A stretch of 64,000 bases of DNA, from NCBI GenBank assembly GCA_041392785.1, contig JAWKLK010000011.1, forward strand, positions 124,001 to 188,000, written 5' to 3'. The notes under the pieces are model-generated. The model had not been told where the DNA came from, did no database searches, and saw nothing but the letters and a program-made list of their open reading frames with translations. Positions 8,525-17,240 of this stretch are shown here, piece by piece (the stretch's first letter is position 1; every line of letters starts with the position of its first letter). A program made the translations under genes and the position numbers. Source of the DNA: OLB9 sp041392785. GTDB lineage: Bacteria; Bacteroidota; Bacteroidia; Chitinophagales; Saprospiraceae.

Positions 8525-10657
8525 ATGGGAAATATCATTCCTACGAGTGTATCATTCAATTTACCCGATGGTAAAACAGTAACTATTGAAACTGGAAAAT
8601 TAGCGACCCAAGCCCACGGTTCAGTGGTTGTTAAGGTAGAAAACACTATGCTTCTAGCCACCGTAGTGGCTGCTGCAGAGGCAAAACCAGATCAATCCTT
8701 CTTTCCCTTATCAGTGGACTATCAAGAAAAATTTGCATCTGCTGGTAAAATTCCAGGCAACTTCTTCAGAAGAGAATCTAAACTTTCTGATTATGAAGTC
8801 CTTATTTCAAGATTGGTAGACAGAGCGGTACGTCCATTGTTTCCTGATAATTTCTTAAACGAAACTCAAATTATCCTTAATCTTATCTCTGGTGATCAAA
8901 AAAATATGCCGGATGCGTATGCTGCACTTGCAGCTTCAGCAGCACTTTCTGTCTCAGATATTCCTTGGGATGGGCCAATTTCTGAGGTACGAGTTTGTAA
9001 AATCGATGGTAAATATATTATTAATCCAGAAAGAGATACTCTGGCAAAAGCAGACATCGATCTGATAGTAGCAGCCACTATGAAAGATGTGATGATGGTA
9101 GAAGGAGAAGCCAACGAATGCCAAGAGCACGAATTGGTCGAAGCAATAAAGTTTGCACATGAAGCCATCAAAGTTCAATGCCAAATCCAACTTGATCTAG
9201 CTCAAAAAGTAGGCGAAAAAGCAACCGTAAAAAGAGAAATTGTTCAGGAAGAAGTCGATATCGAGCTTAAAAACAAAGTGGCTGAACTCACTAAACAAGC
9301 GATATATGATGTATCCGCAAGTTATGTAGATAAGCACACCCGTAAAAAAGGTTTCAAAGAAATCGAAACGCAACTTATCTCAACGCTCACCGAACAAATG
9401 GGTGAAGATTATATGACAGAAAAAGGCGGAAAAGTCAGCGCATACTTTGAAAAATTGAAAAAAGATGTAGTCAGAAAAATGGTTTTGGATACAGGCAAAA
9501 GATTGGACGGACGTACACTTACAGAAGTTAGACCTATTTGGTGCGAAGTGAATTATCTGCCATCTGCACATGGAAGTGCTATCTTCAATCGCGGTGAGAC
9601 ACAGTCATTGACATCATTGACTTTGGGAACCAAGCTAGATCAAATGTTGATAGACAATGCCTTGGAAAATTATAATGAAAAATTTATTCTACACTATAAC
9701 TTTCCAGGTTTATCCGTAGGTGAAGTCAAACCAAACAGAGGACCTGGAAGAAGAGAAGTTGGACACGCAAATTTGGCAGGTAGATCTTTGAAGAAAGTTA
9801 TGCCTGAATTGCCTTATACGGTAAGATTGGTATCCGATATCTTAGAATCCAATGGATCATCATCGATGGCTACCGTATGCGCTGGTTCTCTAGCATTGAT
9901 GGATGGAGGAATCAAAATCAAAGATGCGGTATCAGGTATCGCTATGGGTATGATAGCAGAAGAAGGCAGGTCAGCCATTCTTACTGATATTCTTGGTGAT
10001 GAAGATGCTTTGGGAGATATGGACTTTAAAGTGACTGGTACTAAAAATGGTATCGTGGGCTGTCAAATGGATATCAAGATAGATGGTCTACCCTATGAAA
10101 AACTGGAGCAAGCTCTCATGCAGGCAAAAGAAGGCAGAATCCATATTTTGGGTGAGATGAACAAAGTCATTGCTACTTCAGCAGAAGATTTAAAACCACA
10201 TGCACCAAGAATGGTCGAAATGACAATAGACAAAAGCTTTATAGGCGCTGTGATCGGACCTGGTGGAAAAATCATCCAAGAAATTCAAGCTAAAACAGGA
10301 ACCATCATCAATATCGAAGAAGTAGGTGATAAAGGTATCGTCACCATAGCATCTACCAATGCCGATGGATTGAAAGGAGCTAGAGAAGCTATCAGTAGAA
10401 TAGCCTTCACCCCACAAGTCGGTGACGTCTATGACGCAGAGGTAGAATCTATTATGCCTTACGGAGCCTTTGTCAAATTCTTTGGTCAAAGTGGATTGCT
10501 TCACGTGTCGGAGTTAGATCACAAACGCATCGAAGATGTAGCTACTGTATTAAAAGTTGGTGACAAAATACAAGTAAAAATCATAGGTACTGATCCTAAG
10601 ACAGGTAAATTGAGATTATCAAGAAAAGCTCTTATGCCGAAAGAAGAAAAAGCATAA
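8525..10657 (+). CDS. pnp: Polyribonucleotide nucleotidyltransferase (PNPase)
   Basis: A 710-residue cytosolic 3'-5' exoribonuclease that degrades RNA phosphorolytically. Domains in order: first RNase PH (about 10-145), helical linker, second RNase PH (about 325-540, with the GDMDFKVTGT active-site segment near 500), KH domain (about 560-620, IGPGGKIIQEIQ) and an S1 domain (about 630-700, GDVYDAEVESIMPYGAFVKF). The length is normal for the family. It follows rpsO and ends at a strong terminator. Confidence 0.98.
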   Translation: MGNIIPTSVSFNLPDGKTVTIETGKLATQAHGSVVVKVENTMLLATVVAAAEAKPDQSFFPLSVDYQEKFASAGKIPGNFFRRESKLSDYEVLISRLVDRAVRPLFPDNFLNETQIILNLISGDQKNMPDAYAALAASAALSVSDIPWDGPISEVRVCKIDGKYIINPERDTLAKADIDLIVAATMKDVMMVEGEANECQEHELVEAIKFAHEAIKVQCQIQLDLAQKVGEKATVKREIVQEEVDIELKNKVAELTKQAIYDVSASYVDKHTRKKGFKEIETQLISTLTEQMGEDYMTEKGGKVSAYFEKLKKDVVRKMVLDTGKRLDGRTLTEVRPIWCEVNYLPSAHGSAIFNRGETQSLTSLTLGTKLDQMLIDNALENYNEKFILHYNFPGLSVGEVKPNRGPGRREVGHANLAGRSLKKVMPELPYTVRLVSDILESNGSSSMATVCAGSLALMDGGIKIKDAVSGIAMGMIAEEGRSAILTDILGDEDALGDMDFKVTGTKNGIVGCQMDIKIDGLPYEKLEQALMQAKEGRIHILGEMNKVIATSAEDLKPHAPRMVEMTIDKSFIGAVIGPGGKIIQEIQAKTGTIINIEEVGDKGIVTIASTNADGLKGAREAISRIAFTPQVGDVYDAEVESIMPYGAFVKFFGQSGLLHVSELDHKRIEDVATVLKVGDKIQVKIIGTDPKTGKLRLSRKALMPKEEKA

Positions 10658-10677
10658 ATTAGCTAATAAACCAAATG

Positions 10678-10714
10678 AAAAGCCTATTTCCGCTTGTGGA
10701 GATGGGCTTTTTTT
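10678..10714 (+). terminator. Terminator of pnp
   Basis: A 13-bp stem runs from AAAGCCTATTTCC to GGAGATGGGCTTT with two G-T wobbles, a 6-base loop and a T tract after the right arm. It begins about 20 bp after the pnp stop codon. Confidence 0.9.
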
Positions 10715-10885
10715 ATCTATTATTTTGGAAGAGACAGAGAAAGTATCATTTTTCGTATTACAAGGCAACTCACATCTGAAATTAGGTTCAGTTTAGCTTC
10801 CATCATCAATATCTTTAGGAAGTCAATGAAAATTATACATTTTTTAAATTTCTAGTCACAAATATGAAAAATTAAAAAAAGTAGA

Positions 10886-10893
10886 TATATTTG
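10886..10893 (+). promoter_or_regulatory. Bacteroidota-type -7 element of the propeller protein gene
   Basis: TATATTTG lies 25 bp before the ATG at 10918 and matches TAnnTTTG. The leader would be very short. Confidence 0.5.
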
Positions 10894-10917
10894 TAGAGAA
10901 TTTAAACATTAACCATA

Positions 10918-12171
10918 ATGAATCTGCAGACGAAAATTAAAATAACATCAATTTATTTTGCATTGCTTATTACCATTTGTTCTTTGAATAAAGGCAATAC
11001 TCAAGATTTGAATATACACGGAGAATTCCCCAATAACAACTTGAAATGGCCATTTATATATGATTTGAAGATTCTAAATAATGATGAGTTGTTATGCTCA
11101 ACCGAAAAGGGGCAGATCTTTAATAAGAAAATGGGAGTTTGGGATGTCATAAGTGTTCCCGATATTAACTCAGCATCCATAAGAGGAGTTGTAAAAGATC
11201 ATGAAGGCAACCTATGGGCTGCAACAGCAGGTCAAGGTATATCAAGATTAAAGAATGGACAATGGGAAAACTATAAGAAGGGAACAAATAATCTACCCAC
11301 CGATAATTGGAAATGCGCTGCTATTGATAATTCAGGAAATCTTTGGTTTGGCAGTTGGACCGATGGCGTAATTAAATATGATGGTTCGACATGGAAACTA
11401 TTCACACAATCAAGTACGCCTACATCTGGGTTGGCTTCGGATGGAGCAACAGGAATTTTTATTGACAAAACAAACAAAGTTTGGGTGTATGCGGATGGAG
11501 ACATTACTGTATTAAATGGAAACTCAATAAAAAAATATGATCTAGATAATTTAGTTGATTTTGGAATAAGAGTAAATGCTATATGCCAAGATAAAAATGG
11601 CTTATATTATTTAGCAACATCAAAAGGTATTGTGACATTTAATGGTACAAATTTTATAAATGAGAAAGAAAAATTTGGAAACTTTGAAGTTGGAGCAATA
11701 AACATCGATAAGTCAAATGTACTTTGGTACTGCGAGACTAATAAAGGTATTCATCGATGGGATAATGGAAAGAAAAATTATTTTGAAGGAACAGTTGATA
11801 ATTTAATACCGTCACAAACATTCAAAATAGTTATAGATAGTTTAAACAGAAAATTGATGATAGGAAATAAGGGTTCGCAAGTGATCTTTATTGACGACTC
11901 AGAATTTTTATCTGCTACTGACGATAATAGTAATATTAATACACTGCACATAGGTATATTCCCTAACCCAACTCATGGTTTAATAAATTTTGAAAACCTT
12001 AATGGACACCTATATGATGTCAGCATTTCAAACCTTGTAGGTAATCAATTTAAGGAAACAATTTCTGAAAATACAATAAATCTAACTCAATATAATTCAG
12101 GAGTTTACATTATCAGGCTTACTGATACCGATGGAAGAAAATCAAGGAATATAAAAGTAATAAAAATTTAA
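10918..12171 (+). CDS. Secreted beta-propeller protein with T9SS sorting domain
   Basis: The protein has 417 residues and a signal peptide (about 1-28, ending near GNTQ). It carries several blades of the two-component-regulator propeller type, each with a G-N-LW motif: EGNLWAAT at about 100, SGNLWFGSW at about 140, and VLWYCETNKGIHRWDNG near 268-284. No histidine-kinase or transmembrane part follows, so this is a stand-alone propeller. The last about 75 residues are a T9SS type A domain (GIFPNPTHGLINFEN, ending NIKVIKI). The role is unknown beyond a likely cell-surface or secreted location. Confidence 0.8.
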   Translation: MNLQTKIKITSIYFALLITICSLNKGNTQDLNIHGEFPNNNLKWPFIYDLKILNNDELLCSTEKGQIFNKKMGVWDVISVPDINSASIRGVVKDHEGNLWAATAGQGISRLKNGQWENYKKGTNNLPTDNWKCAAIDNSGNLWFGSWTDGVIKYDGSTWKLFTQSSTPTSGLASDGATGIFIDKTNKVWVYADGDITVLNGNSIKKYDLDNLVDFGIRVNAICQDKNGLYYLATSKGIVTFNGTNFINEKEKFGNFEVGAINIDKSNVLWYCETNKGIHRWDNGKKNYFEGTVDNLIPSQTFKIVIDSLNRKLMIGNKGSQVIFIDDSEFLSATDDNSNINTLHIGIFPNPTHGLINFENLNGHLYDVSISNLVGNQFKETISENTINLTQYNSGVYIIRLTDTDGRKSRNIKVIKI

Positions 12172-12254
12172 TATTAATAATCACATTGTAGCCTATTCCG
12201 TGGTTAAAACAAGAATTATAAAAGGAAAATAACCCTTATAATATCGACATTTTA

Positions 12255-12340
12255 CATCCTTCACTTACGGATGCTTCTCCATCTTACTCAAACTTCTAGA
12301 CTCGCTAAGCCAAATCATCGACTACCCTGGCTCAACACGA
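12255..12340 (-). repeat. dnaE-tail copy D (most diverged)
   Basis: This stretch aligns with about 86 bases of the genuine 3' end of dnaE (17604 onward), in the same orientation and with about 80% identity by eye, including one 2-base indel and one 1-base indel. Recognisable blocks are CATCCTTCAC, GCTTCTCCATCTTACTCA and GACTCG, then CTACC and CACGA further on. The stop-codon end of the repeat is lost. It marks the left edge of the cassette region. Confidence 0.8.
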
Positions 12341-12352
12341 AAAATTTATCTC

Positions 12353-12420
12353 CAACAAAATTGTTGTCAAAATAAATTACAACGATTTTGTTGTGAACTA
12401 ATTTACCAACAGATTTGTTG
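12353..12420. repeat. Three 27-bp-spaced palindromic repeats (CAAC-N6-GTTG)
   Basis: CAAC-N6-GTTG occurs at 12353-12366 (perfect palindrome), 12380-12393 and 12407-12420. The starts are exactly 27 bp apart, and a T follows each unit. They lie 23 to 90 bp before the GTG start of the first AAA ATPase. This looks like an iterated operator, or an iteron set, for a dimeric DNA-binding protein. Which protein binds is not known. Confidence 0.75.
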
Positions 12421-12442
12421 TAAGAATACAAAATGTAATAAA

Positions 12443-13618
12443 GTGAGAATACCATGCAAAACCATCATAGGTACCGCAGCCGAAGGAAATAAATATTTCC
12501 AAAGAAAAAAAATCGAAAGTCTCATCTTAAGAGCTTTGCGAAAAGGAAATTTTGTCCACTTCACAGCACCAAGAAGAACTGGCAAAACTTCCATTTTAAA
12601 AGAATTGGCAAATGAAACTTATGATGACTTGGCTTGTATTTATGAAGATATCGAATCTGATAAAACATCGGCTGACCTGTACAAAAGACTCATCAAACTG
12701 ATCGAAAAGTCAATTAACAAATCAGAATCGTGGCGCAAAAAAATATGGACAACCATCACTTCCAAAAAAATAAAAGGGATTAATGTCCTTGATGGAAGCA
12801 TTGCTTTGGATGATAATGAAATAGACTACAAACAAGTATTTTTAGATCTTGTCACCGCCATAAGTGAATCAGAAATTAAAATAGTCTTATTTCTCGATGA
12901 GTTTCCAGATGTCATAAATAATATCAGAGAAAACGAAGGTTCAGAAGTAGCCCTAAATGTACTACATACTTTGCGCAGCTTGAGACAAACTTCTGAATTT
13001 TCCCAGTCCTTTGGTCTGGTGTTTTCTGGTTCTGTTGGCCTTACCCACATTATAAGGAAAATAGGCCGCTCCAAGTTGCTCAATGATCTGAAAGTGATTG
13101 AACTTGAACCATTGACGTCAGAAGAATCCAATAATTTTATCTCTTTCCTTACAGAATGTGCTACCATGTATGTACCCATGGATACCAGAAATCATATCCA
13201 AACTAAACTGCGCCAACTCATACCATACTACATTCAACTCATCATCGAAAAAGGAGACGAATGGACCGAAGACAATAATAGGGATACGCTCACAGTCGCT
13301 GATGTTGATCTTATGTACCAAAAACTCATTACCGAAAATGATAAATTTATAGATTGGGTAGATAGGATAAAAACGTACTTTTCTGAACATTCTAAATTTC
13401 TATTACAAGTCTTGACTACGATTGCTCATAGAGAAGAAATAGTCATGCAAGAAGTGCTCAACATCGCCAATCAACACAATATAGAAGATTTTGAAGAGAT
13501 AATCCACCAAGTCTTAATGGCAGATGGCTATCTTACCAAAAACGAAGGTGGAAAATTGATTTTCGCTTCCCCGTTGCTCAGAGATTGGTGGAAGTATCAT
13601 TATAGCTTATCAAAATAA
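12443..13618 (+). CDS. AAA ATPase of the archaeal-type ATP-binding family (cassette 3, gene 1)
   Basis: A 391-residue cytosolic protein. The Walker A motif is APRRTGKTSIL at about 47-57. Walker B is IVLFLDEFPDVI at about 146-157, and a sensor-like SGSVG follows near 197. The C-terminal half is helical and ends in a winged-helix-like segment with SPLLRDWWKYHY, as in bacterial homologues of archaeal STAND-like ATPases. The start is GTG at 12443; no in-frame ATG lies close upstream. It is 7 bp from a second ATPase gene, so the two probably act together. The function is unknown; a mobile or defence role is inferred from the setting only. Confidence 0.8.
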   Translation: MRIPCKTIIGTAAEGNKYFQRKKIESLILRALRKGNFVHFTAPRRTGKTSILKELANETYDDLACIYEDIESDKTSADLYKRLIKLIEKSINKSESWRKKIWTTITSKKIKGINVLDGSIALDDNEIDYKQVFLDLVTAISESEIKIVLFLDEFPDVINNIRENEGSEVALNVLHTLRSLRQTSEFSQSFGLVFSGSVGLTHIIRKIGRSKLLNDLKVIELEPLTSEESNNFISFLTECATMYVPMDTRNHIQTKLRQLIPYYIQLIIEKGDEWTEDNNRDTLTVADVDLMYQKLITENDKFIDWVDRIKTYFSEHSKFLLQVLTTIAHREEIVMQEVLNIANQHNIEDFEEIIHQVLMADGYLTKNEGGKLIFASPLLRDWWKYHYSLSK

Positions 13619-13625
13619 AAGAATC

Positions 13626-15281
13626 ATGGTCGAATCATATCATATTACCACGCATCAGGTATCACAACTTTCTGCTGGCGAGATCAAGAAAGGGTTTATT
13701 GTAAGGAAAAATCTATTGAACCGGATGCTTATCAAAATTAATCGTACCAATAGAATAGATTCCATCCAACATACGGTTTTCGTAGGGCCGCGTGGAAGTG
13801 GCAAATCATCCATGCTCAATAGAATCAAGGTGGAATATCTAGAAAGCGACAGCTTTATTCCCATTTATTTGCCTGAAGAACAGCCAGGACTTTACAGATT
13901 ATTTGATGTTTGGTTGGCGATCATAGATGAGATGGTGGCGCTTGGCTATGAAATACATCGTCCAGAAATCGACATATCGCAAGATGATTTTTCTTATCTT
14001 TCAAAAACAGGATACACGGTCATCAGCGAGTTCCTCCAAAAGGAAAACAAACAAATCATCCTTTTGATGGACAATATAGATCGGGTTTTTAAGAACATAG
14101 ATGACGACAAGGCACTCTTGAGGGAATTGCTACAAAACCATAAAGACCTTATCATCATTGGTGGTAGTACGGAGATGTCAGAAGACTTTTGGGATTATGG
14201 CGACCCATTCTATCAGTTTTTTAAGGTGGTCAGGCTCGAAGACCTATCCAAAACTGAAGTACAAGACCTGCTTATCCACTGGAGCGAAGCTAATGATCTG
14301 CCACAAATCAAGGACGTACTTCGCACCAATCCTGGCAAAGTAGAAGCCATCCGACATATGACAGGTGGCAATCCGCGCACTATAATTATGTTTATTAGAT
14401 TGCTGGTGGATAATGCGCATGCACAAGGCTTTGAATATCTCCAAGACATCATAGATAAAACTACATCCATCTATCAGGAACGTCTCAAACAACTCACACC
14501 ACAACAGCGCAAAATCGTAGTCGAACTAGCGTCTATCTGGCAACCAGCCACCGTGGAGCAGCTCGTACAAACCTGTCTCATGCCAAGCAGTCTCATCTCT
14601 GCCCAGCTCAATAAACTCCAGAAAAGTAGAATCGTAGAAGCTCAAAAACCAAAAAAAGGAAAGACCGTCTATCGACTCAAAGAACGCATGTTTAACCTAT
14701 ATCTTATCATGACACAAGCTGGCGCATTGCAGAAAAAAAGAGCAAGATATCTGACTGATTTTTTGGAAGTTTGGTATGATGAAGAAGAGCAGTATTCTCA
14801 CGATTTTGAAAAGGCAAGTGATATTGCAAATGATTCAACTGCATCATATTCATCCAAAGAAAATTTGCTTGACGATCAAATATTTATACATTATTTATTG
14901 AATAATAAAATAGTCGCAGCTAAGTTGATACAATCACTCAAGAACGATATATCCAATCCTTTAATGAATATCTATGATCTTTGGTTGGGAAATTTTGAGA
15001 TGTATCAGCATCAAAGAGAATTAATACCTTATACACTCATGGCATCAAACCATGCAGGTACTTATCTAAAAGAATCTTTAGTTCATTATCAAAATGAGTG
15101 GATCATTCAGCTTTTTGACAAAAACTTCGAATTAAAACAAATATTTGAACCCATATATTTTGCAGCATTATTGTTGAAAGATTCGAATTTGGATTTAAGT
15201 TTAATAGTACCAGAGCCAATGTTGGGATTAGTGTTGGATGTGATTAAGTACGTGAAGGTGAGGCAAGGGTTTTATTATTAG
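13626..15281 (+). CDS. AAA ATPase with winged-helix C-terminal region (cassette 3, gene 2)
   Basis: A 551-residue protein. Walker A is VGPRGSGKSSML at about 53-64 and Walker B is IILLMDNIDRVF at about 146-157. A sensor-2-like GGNPRTI follows near 250. Next comes a winged-helix DNA-binding-type region (about 290-355: LTPQQRKIVVELA, TVEQLVQTCL, then a basic wing KPKKGKTVYRL). The last about 180 residues are helical and unassigned. The layout recalls Orc1/Cdc6-like and STAND ATPases. It forms a two-gene unit with the preceding ATPase. The middle of the gene looks GC-richer than the window average, which suggests transfer. Confidence 0.8.
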   Translation: MVESYHITTHQVSQLSAGEIKKGFIVRKNLLNRMLIKINRTNRIDSIQHTVFVGPRGSGKSSMLNRIKVEYLESDSFIPIYLPEEQPGLYRLFDVWLAIIDEMVALGYEIHRPEIDISQDDFSYLSKTGYTVISEFLQKENKQIILLMDNIDRVFKNIDDDKALLRELLQNHKDLIIIGGSTEMSEDFWDYGDPFYQFFKVVRLEDLSKTEVQDLLIHWSEANDLPQIKDVLRTNPGKVEAIRHMTGGNPRTIIMFIRLLVDNAHAQGFEYLQDIIDKTTSIYQERLKQLTPQQRKIVVELASIWQPATVEQLVQTCLMPSSLISAQLNKLQKSRIVEAQKPKKGKTVYRLKERMFNLYLIMTQAGALQKKRARYLTDFLEVWYDEEEQYSHDFEKASDIANDSTASYSSKENLLDDQIFIHYLLNNKIVAAKLIQSLKNDISNPLMNIYDLWLGNFEMYQHQRELIPYTLMASNHAGTYLKESLVHYQNEWIIQLFDKNFELKQIFEPIYFAALLLKDSNLDLSLIVPEPMLGLVLDVIKYVKVRQGFYY

Positions 15282-15330
15282 TTATGTTCAGAAATGCCTA
15301 TGCTAATTATATTTTTCTTTACCCATCCTC

Positions 15331-15414
15331 TCAATACATCCCATCCTTCACCCACGGCAACTTCTCCATCTTGCTCACCTCCAGACTCCGAAGCCAAAAT
15401 CATCTACTACCTAG
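15331..15414 (-). repeat. dnaE-tail copy C
   Basis: This 84-base stretch matches the dnaE 3' end from the stop codon inward. The first 59 bases agree at 55 positions, and similarity continues through AAGCCAAAATCATCTACTAC. It lies 49 bp after the second AAA ATPase stop codon and has the same orientation as dnaE. It separates cassette 3 from cassette 2. Confidence 0.9.
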
Positions 15415-15579
15415 CTTAAAACCATGTAATAACACCAATTTTTTCTTTATGTGTTAAGGGACCCCATAAACAATGACCATCAGTATTGATTTAACGAGGC
15501 TTGGTGCAGATACAAACTTTATTTATGAAACTTTATTTGAATCACTTTTGTTAAAAACTAAGTTAATACACTAGTAAAT

Positions 15580-15996
15580 ATGACATATAGATATCAAAGT
15601 GATTATGATAAATTAAGTGAAGTGTGTCCTCCTAAACAATTCACAAACATCGAAGTTAATCCTGCTTTCAGATGGTTATTTGATGAAAATGACCAAAGAA
15701 ATTTTGTACCCCAATATCATCGTAACCCAAAGCGTTTCATAGATGCAAATGATAAATTAAAGTGTACTTCAATGGGTTTATCTTTCTTTAAAGATCTACA
15801 AGGTGCTACAGAAAGATATAAGCAATTGTCAGAGATTTCTCCTAATGTTGGAAAAACAATTGGAACATTTACATCAAAAGGATTTATTCTTGAAACAGAT
15901 GGTGTTAGTGGAGATTTTGGTCATAATAGTCATTTTACACATCATGCTTATGAGACTGATTTATTTAAAGAACGTTTTGAGATTGTAAAATTATGA
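15580..15996 (+). CDS. Hypothetical protein, partner of the HTH-fused protein (cassette 2, gene 1)
   Basis: A 138-residue protein with no signal peptide or membrane segment. I do not recognise the family. It is polar, with the aromatic stretch PAFRWLFDENDQRNFVPQYHRNP... beginning at about residue 28 and a His-rich segment near the end (GHNSHFTHHAYET). Its stop codon overlaps the next start in ATGA, so the two proteins are translationally coupled and likely form a functional pair. Toxin-antitoxin or defence roles are possible but not shown. Confidence 0.65.
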   Translation: MTYRYQSDYDKLSEVCPPKQFTNIEVNPAFRWLFDENDQRNFVPQYHRNPKRFIDANDKLKCTSMGLSFFKDLQGATERYKQLSEISPNVGKTIGTFTSKGFILETDGVSGDFGHNSHFTHHAYETDLFKERFEIVKL

Positions 15997-16874
15997 ATGA
16001 TCTAATTACAAAATCTAAGAATGATATCCTTCCTTTTAAGAAGCTAGGTGACCTAATATATCATGAGGGTCCAATCTTATCTCTTTTTATCGACGATGAT
16101 GCAAATATGTTTCTTTATCGGTGGGTAGATTGTGATGAGTATACAAATAAATGGATGCTCAGTAGTATAAGTAGTAATGAACTTTCTCTGTTTTATCATA
16201 AAAAATTAAGTCTTAGACAATATTATGAAAAATGTACTCAATGGGTAATTATTGTAATTGATAATTCATTGAAAATTAAAGAATTAGATACTTTAGTTGT
16301 TTTACCAGAAGACTATCTACCTACGAAAAACTCATTCTATATAGATAACCTATACACAGAGTTTTCAAACTCTTTGAAAGCCATGTATATTAATAGGCTG
16401 GCGGTTATTTCAGACAAGAAGATCGACATCTACGATATTCTTGCATTGAATATTGCTGGGAAAGAAAACAATGAAGAGTACATAAATGATTATATACAAG
16501 CTTTCACTCACAAAAAGATTGAAGATATTGCCAGTGAAGAAATGGTAAAAGAACTTACACAAAAGTTTCTATCAAAATCAAGCAATGTAACAGAAATAGT
16601 ACAACTTTTTAGAGCTTTAAACCATAACGTAAGAAAAAAAATATTGGAGCTGATTAGTATATATCCTGGTATTACTATAACTGACATTTGTAACAAGCTG
16701 AAAATTGAACAGAGTGTGATATCACAACATGTCGCTATTCTTAAGCGAAGCAATTTATTGGTAACCCAAAGAAAAGTAAACTTTGTGCTCTACACTATTA
16801 ATTATAAAAAATTAGAAGAGGTGCAAACAGCAATCGACACTTTGACAGAGGCGAAAGAAGTTGTTTATCACTAA
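15993..16874 (+). CDS. HTH-fused protein of unknown function (cassette 2, gene 2)
   Basis: A 293-residue protein in two parts. The N-terminal part (about 1-130) begins with LGDLIYHEGPILSLFIDDD and is rich in aromatic and acidic residues; it resembles the DUF6575-type domain, though this is from memory and not certain. The C-terminal part (about 205-290) is an ArsR/MarR-like winged helix (LFRALNHNVRKKILELIS, then ITDICNKLKIEQSVISQHVA). A DNA-binding tail on this domain suggests autoregulation of the two-gene unit. It ends 6 bp before dnaE-tail copy B. Confidence 0.7.
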   Translation: MNDLITKSKNDILPFKKLGDLIYHEGPILSLFIDDDANMFLYRWVDCDEYTNKWMLSSISSNELSLFYHKKLSLRQYYEKCTQWVIIVIDNSLKIKELDTLVVLPEDYLPTKNSFYIDNLYTEFSNSLKAMYINRLAVISDKKIDIYDILALNIAGKENNEEYINDYIQAFTHKKIEDIASEEMVKELTQKFLSKSSNVTEIVQLFRALNHNVRKKILELISIYPGITITDICNKLKIEQSVISQHVAILKRSNLLVTQRKVNFVLYTINYKKLEEVQTAIDTLTEAKEVVYH

Positions 16875-16880
16875 TCCCCT

Positions 16881-16939
16881 TCAATACCTCCCATCCTTCA
16901 CCCACGGCAGTTTCTCCATCTTGCTCACCTCCAGACTCG
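16881..16939 (-). repeat. dnaE-tail copy B (best conserved)
   Basis: The 59 bases match 17595-17653 at 57 positions. The match starts exactly at the dnaE stop codon (TCA on this strand) and ends abruptly at ACTCG, after which the sequence is unrelated. It therefore corresponds to about the last 19 codons plus the stop codon of dnaE. Confidence 0.95.
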
Positions 16940-17011
16940 TATCATTTCAAGTCCAACCATTGAACTATTCAAGAATAACTTACGTTACATCTAAGTAATA
17001 AAAGCAACTTT

Positions 17012-17236
17012 ATGAATGTACAATATATCACAGACGATACTGGCAAAACCACTGGTGTTTTTATCCCTATCTCAGACTGGAACGGATTGAAATCCAAATA
17101 TGCAGAAATTAATGAAGAAAGCATCATTCCCGAATCTCATAAAGAAGTTGTTAGAAACAGAATGGCCGAATGTGATAAAAATCCTGAGATGGGACTAGAT
17201 TATGATGAAGTGATGACTGAACTACAAAGTGAATAA
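17012..17236 (+). CDS. Antitoxin of a RelB-like addiction module (cassette 1)
   Basis: A 74-residue acidic protein. The start MNVQYITDDTGKTTGVFIPI matches small Bacteroidota antitoxins of the addiction-module type, which have an N-terminal beta segment and an acidic helical C-terminal half (DYDEVMTELQ) that wraps the toxin. It is directly followed by a ParE/RelE-type toxin reading frame. Because the toxin is interrupted, the antitoxin may now be without a target. Confidence 0.8.
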   Translation: MNVQYITDDTGKTTGVFIPISDWNGLKSKYAEINEESIIPESHKEVVRNRMAECDKNPEMGLDYDEVMTELQSE

Positions 17237-17240
17237 TGTT

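Noticed and set aside
12353..12420. The 27-bp-spaced repeats as a small CRISPR array
   Set aside because: Only the short palindromic words are kept, the spacing is too small for a repeat plus spacer, and no cas gene is near.
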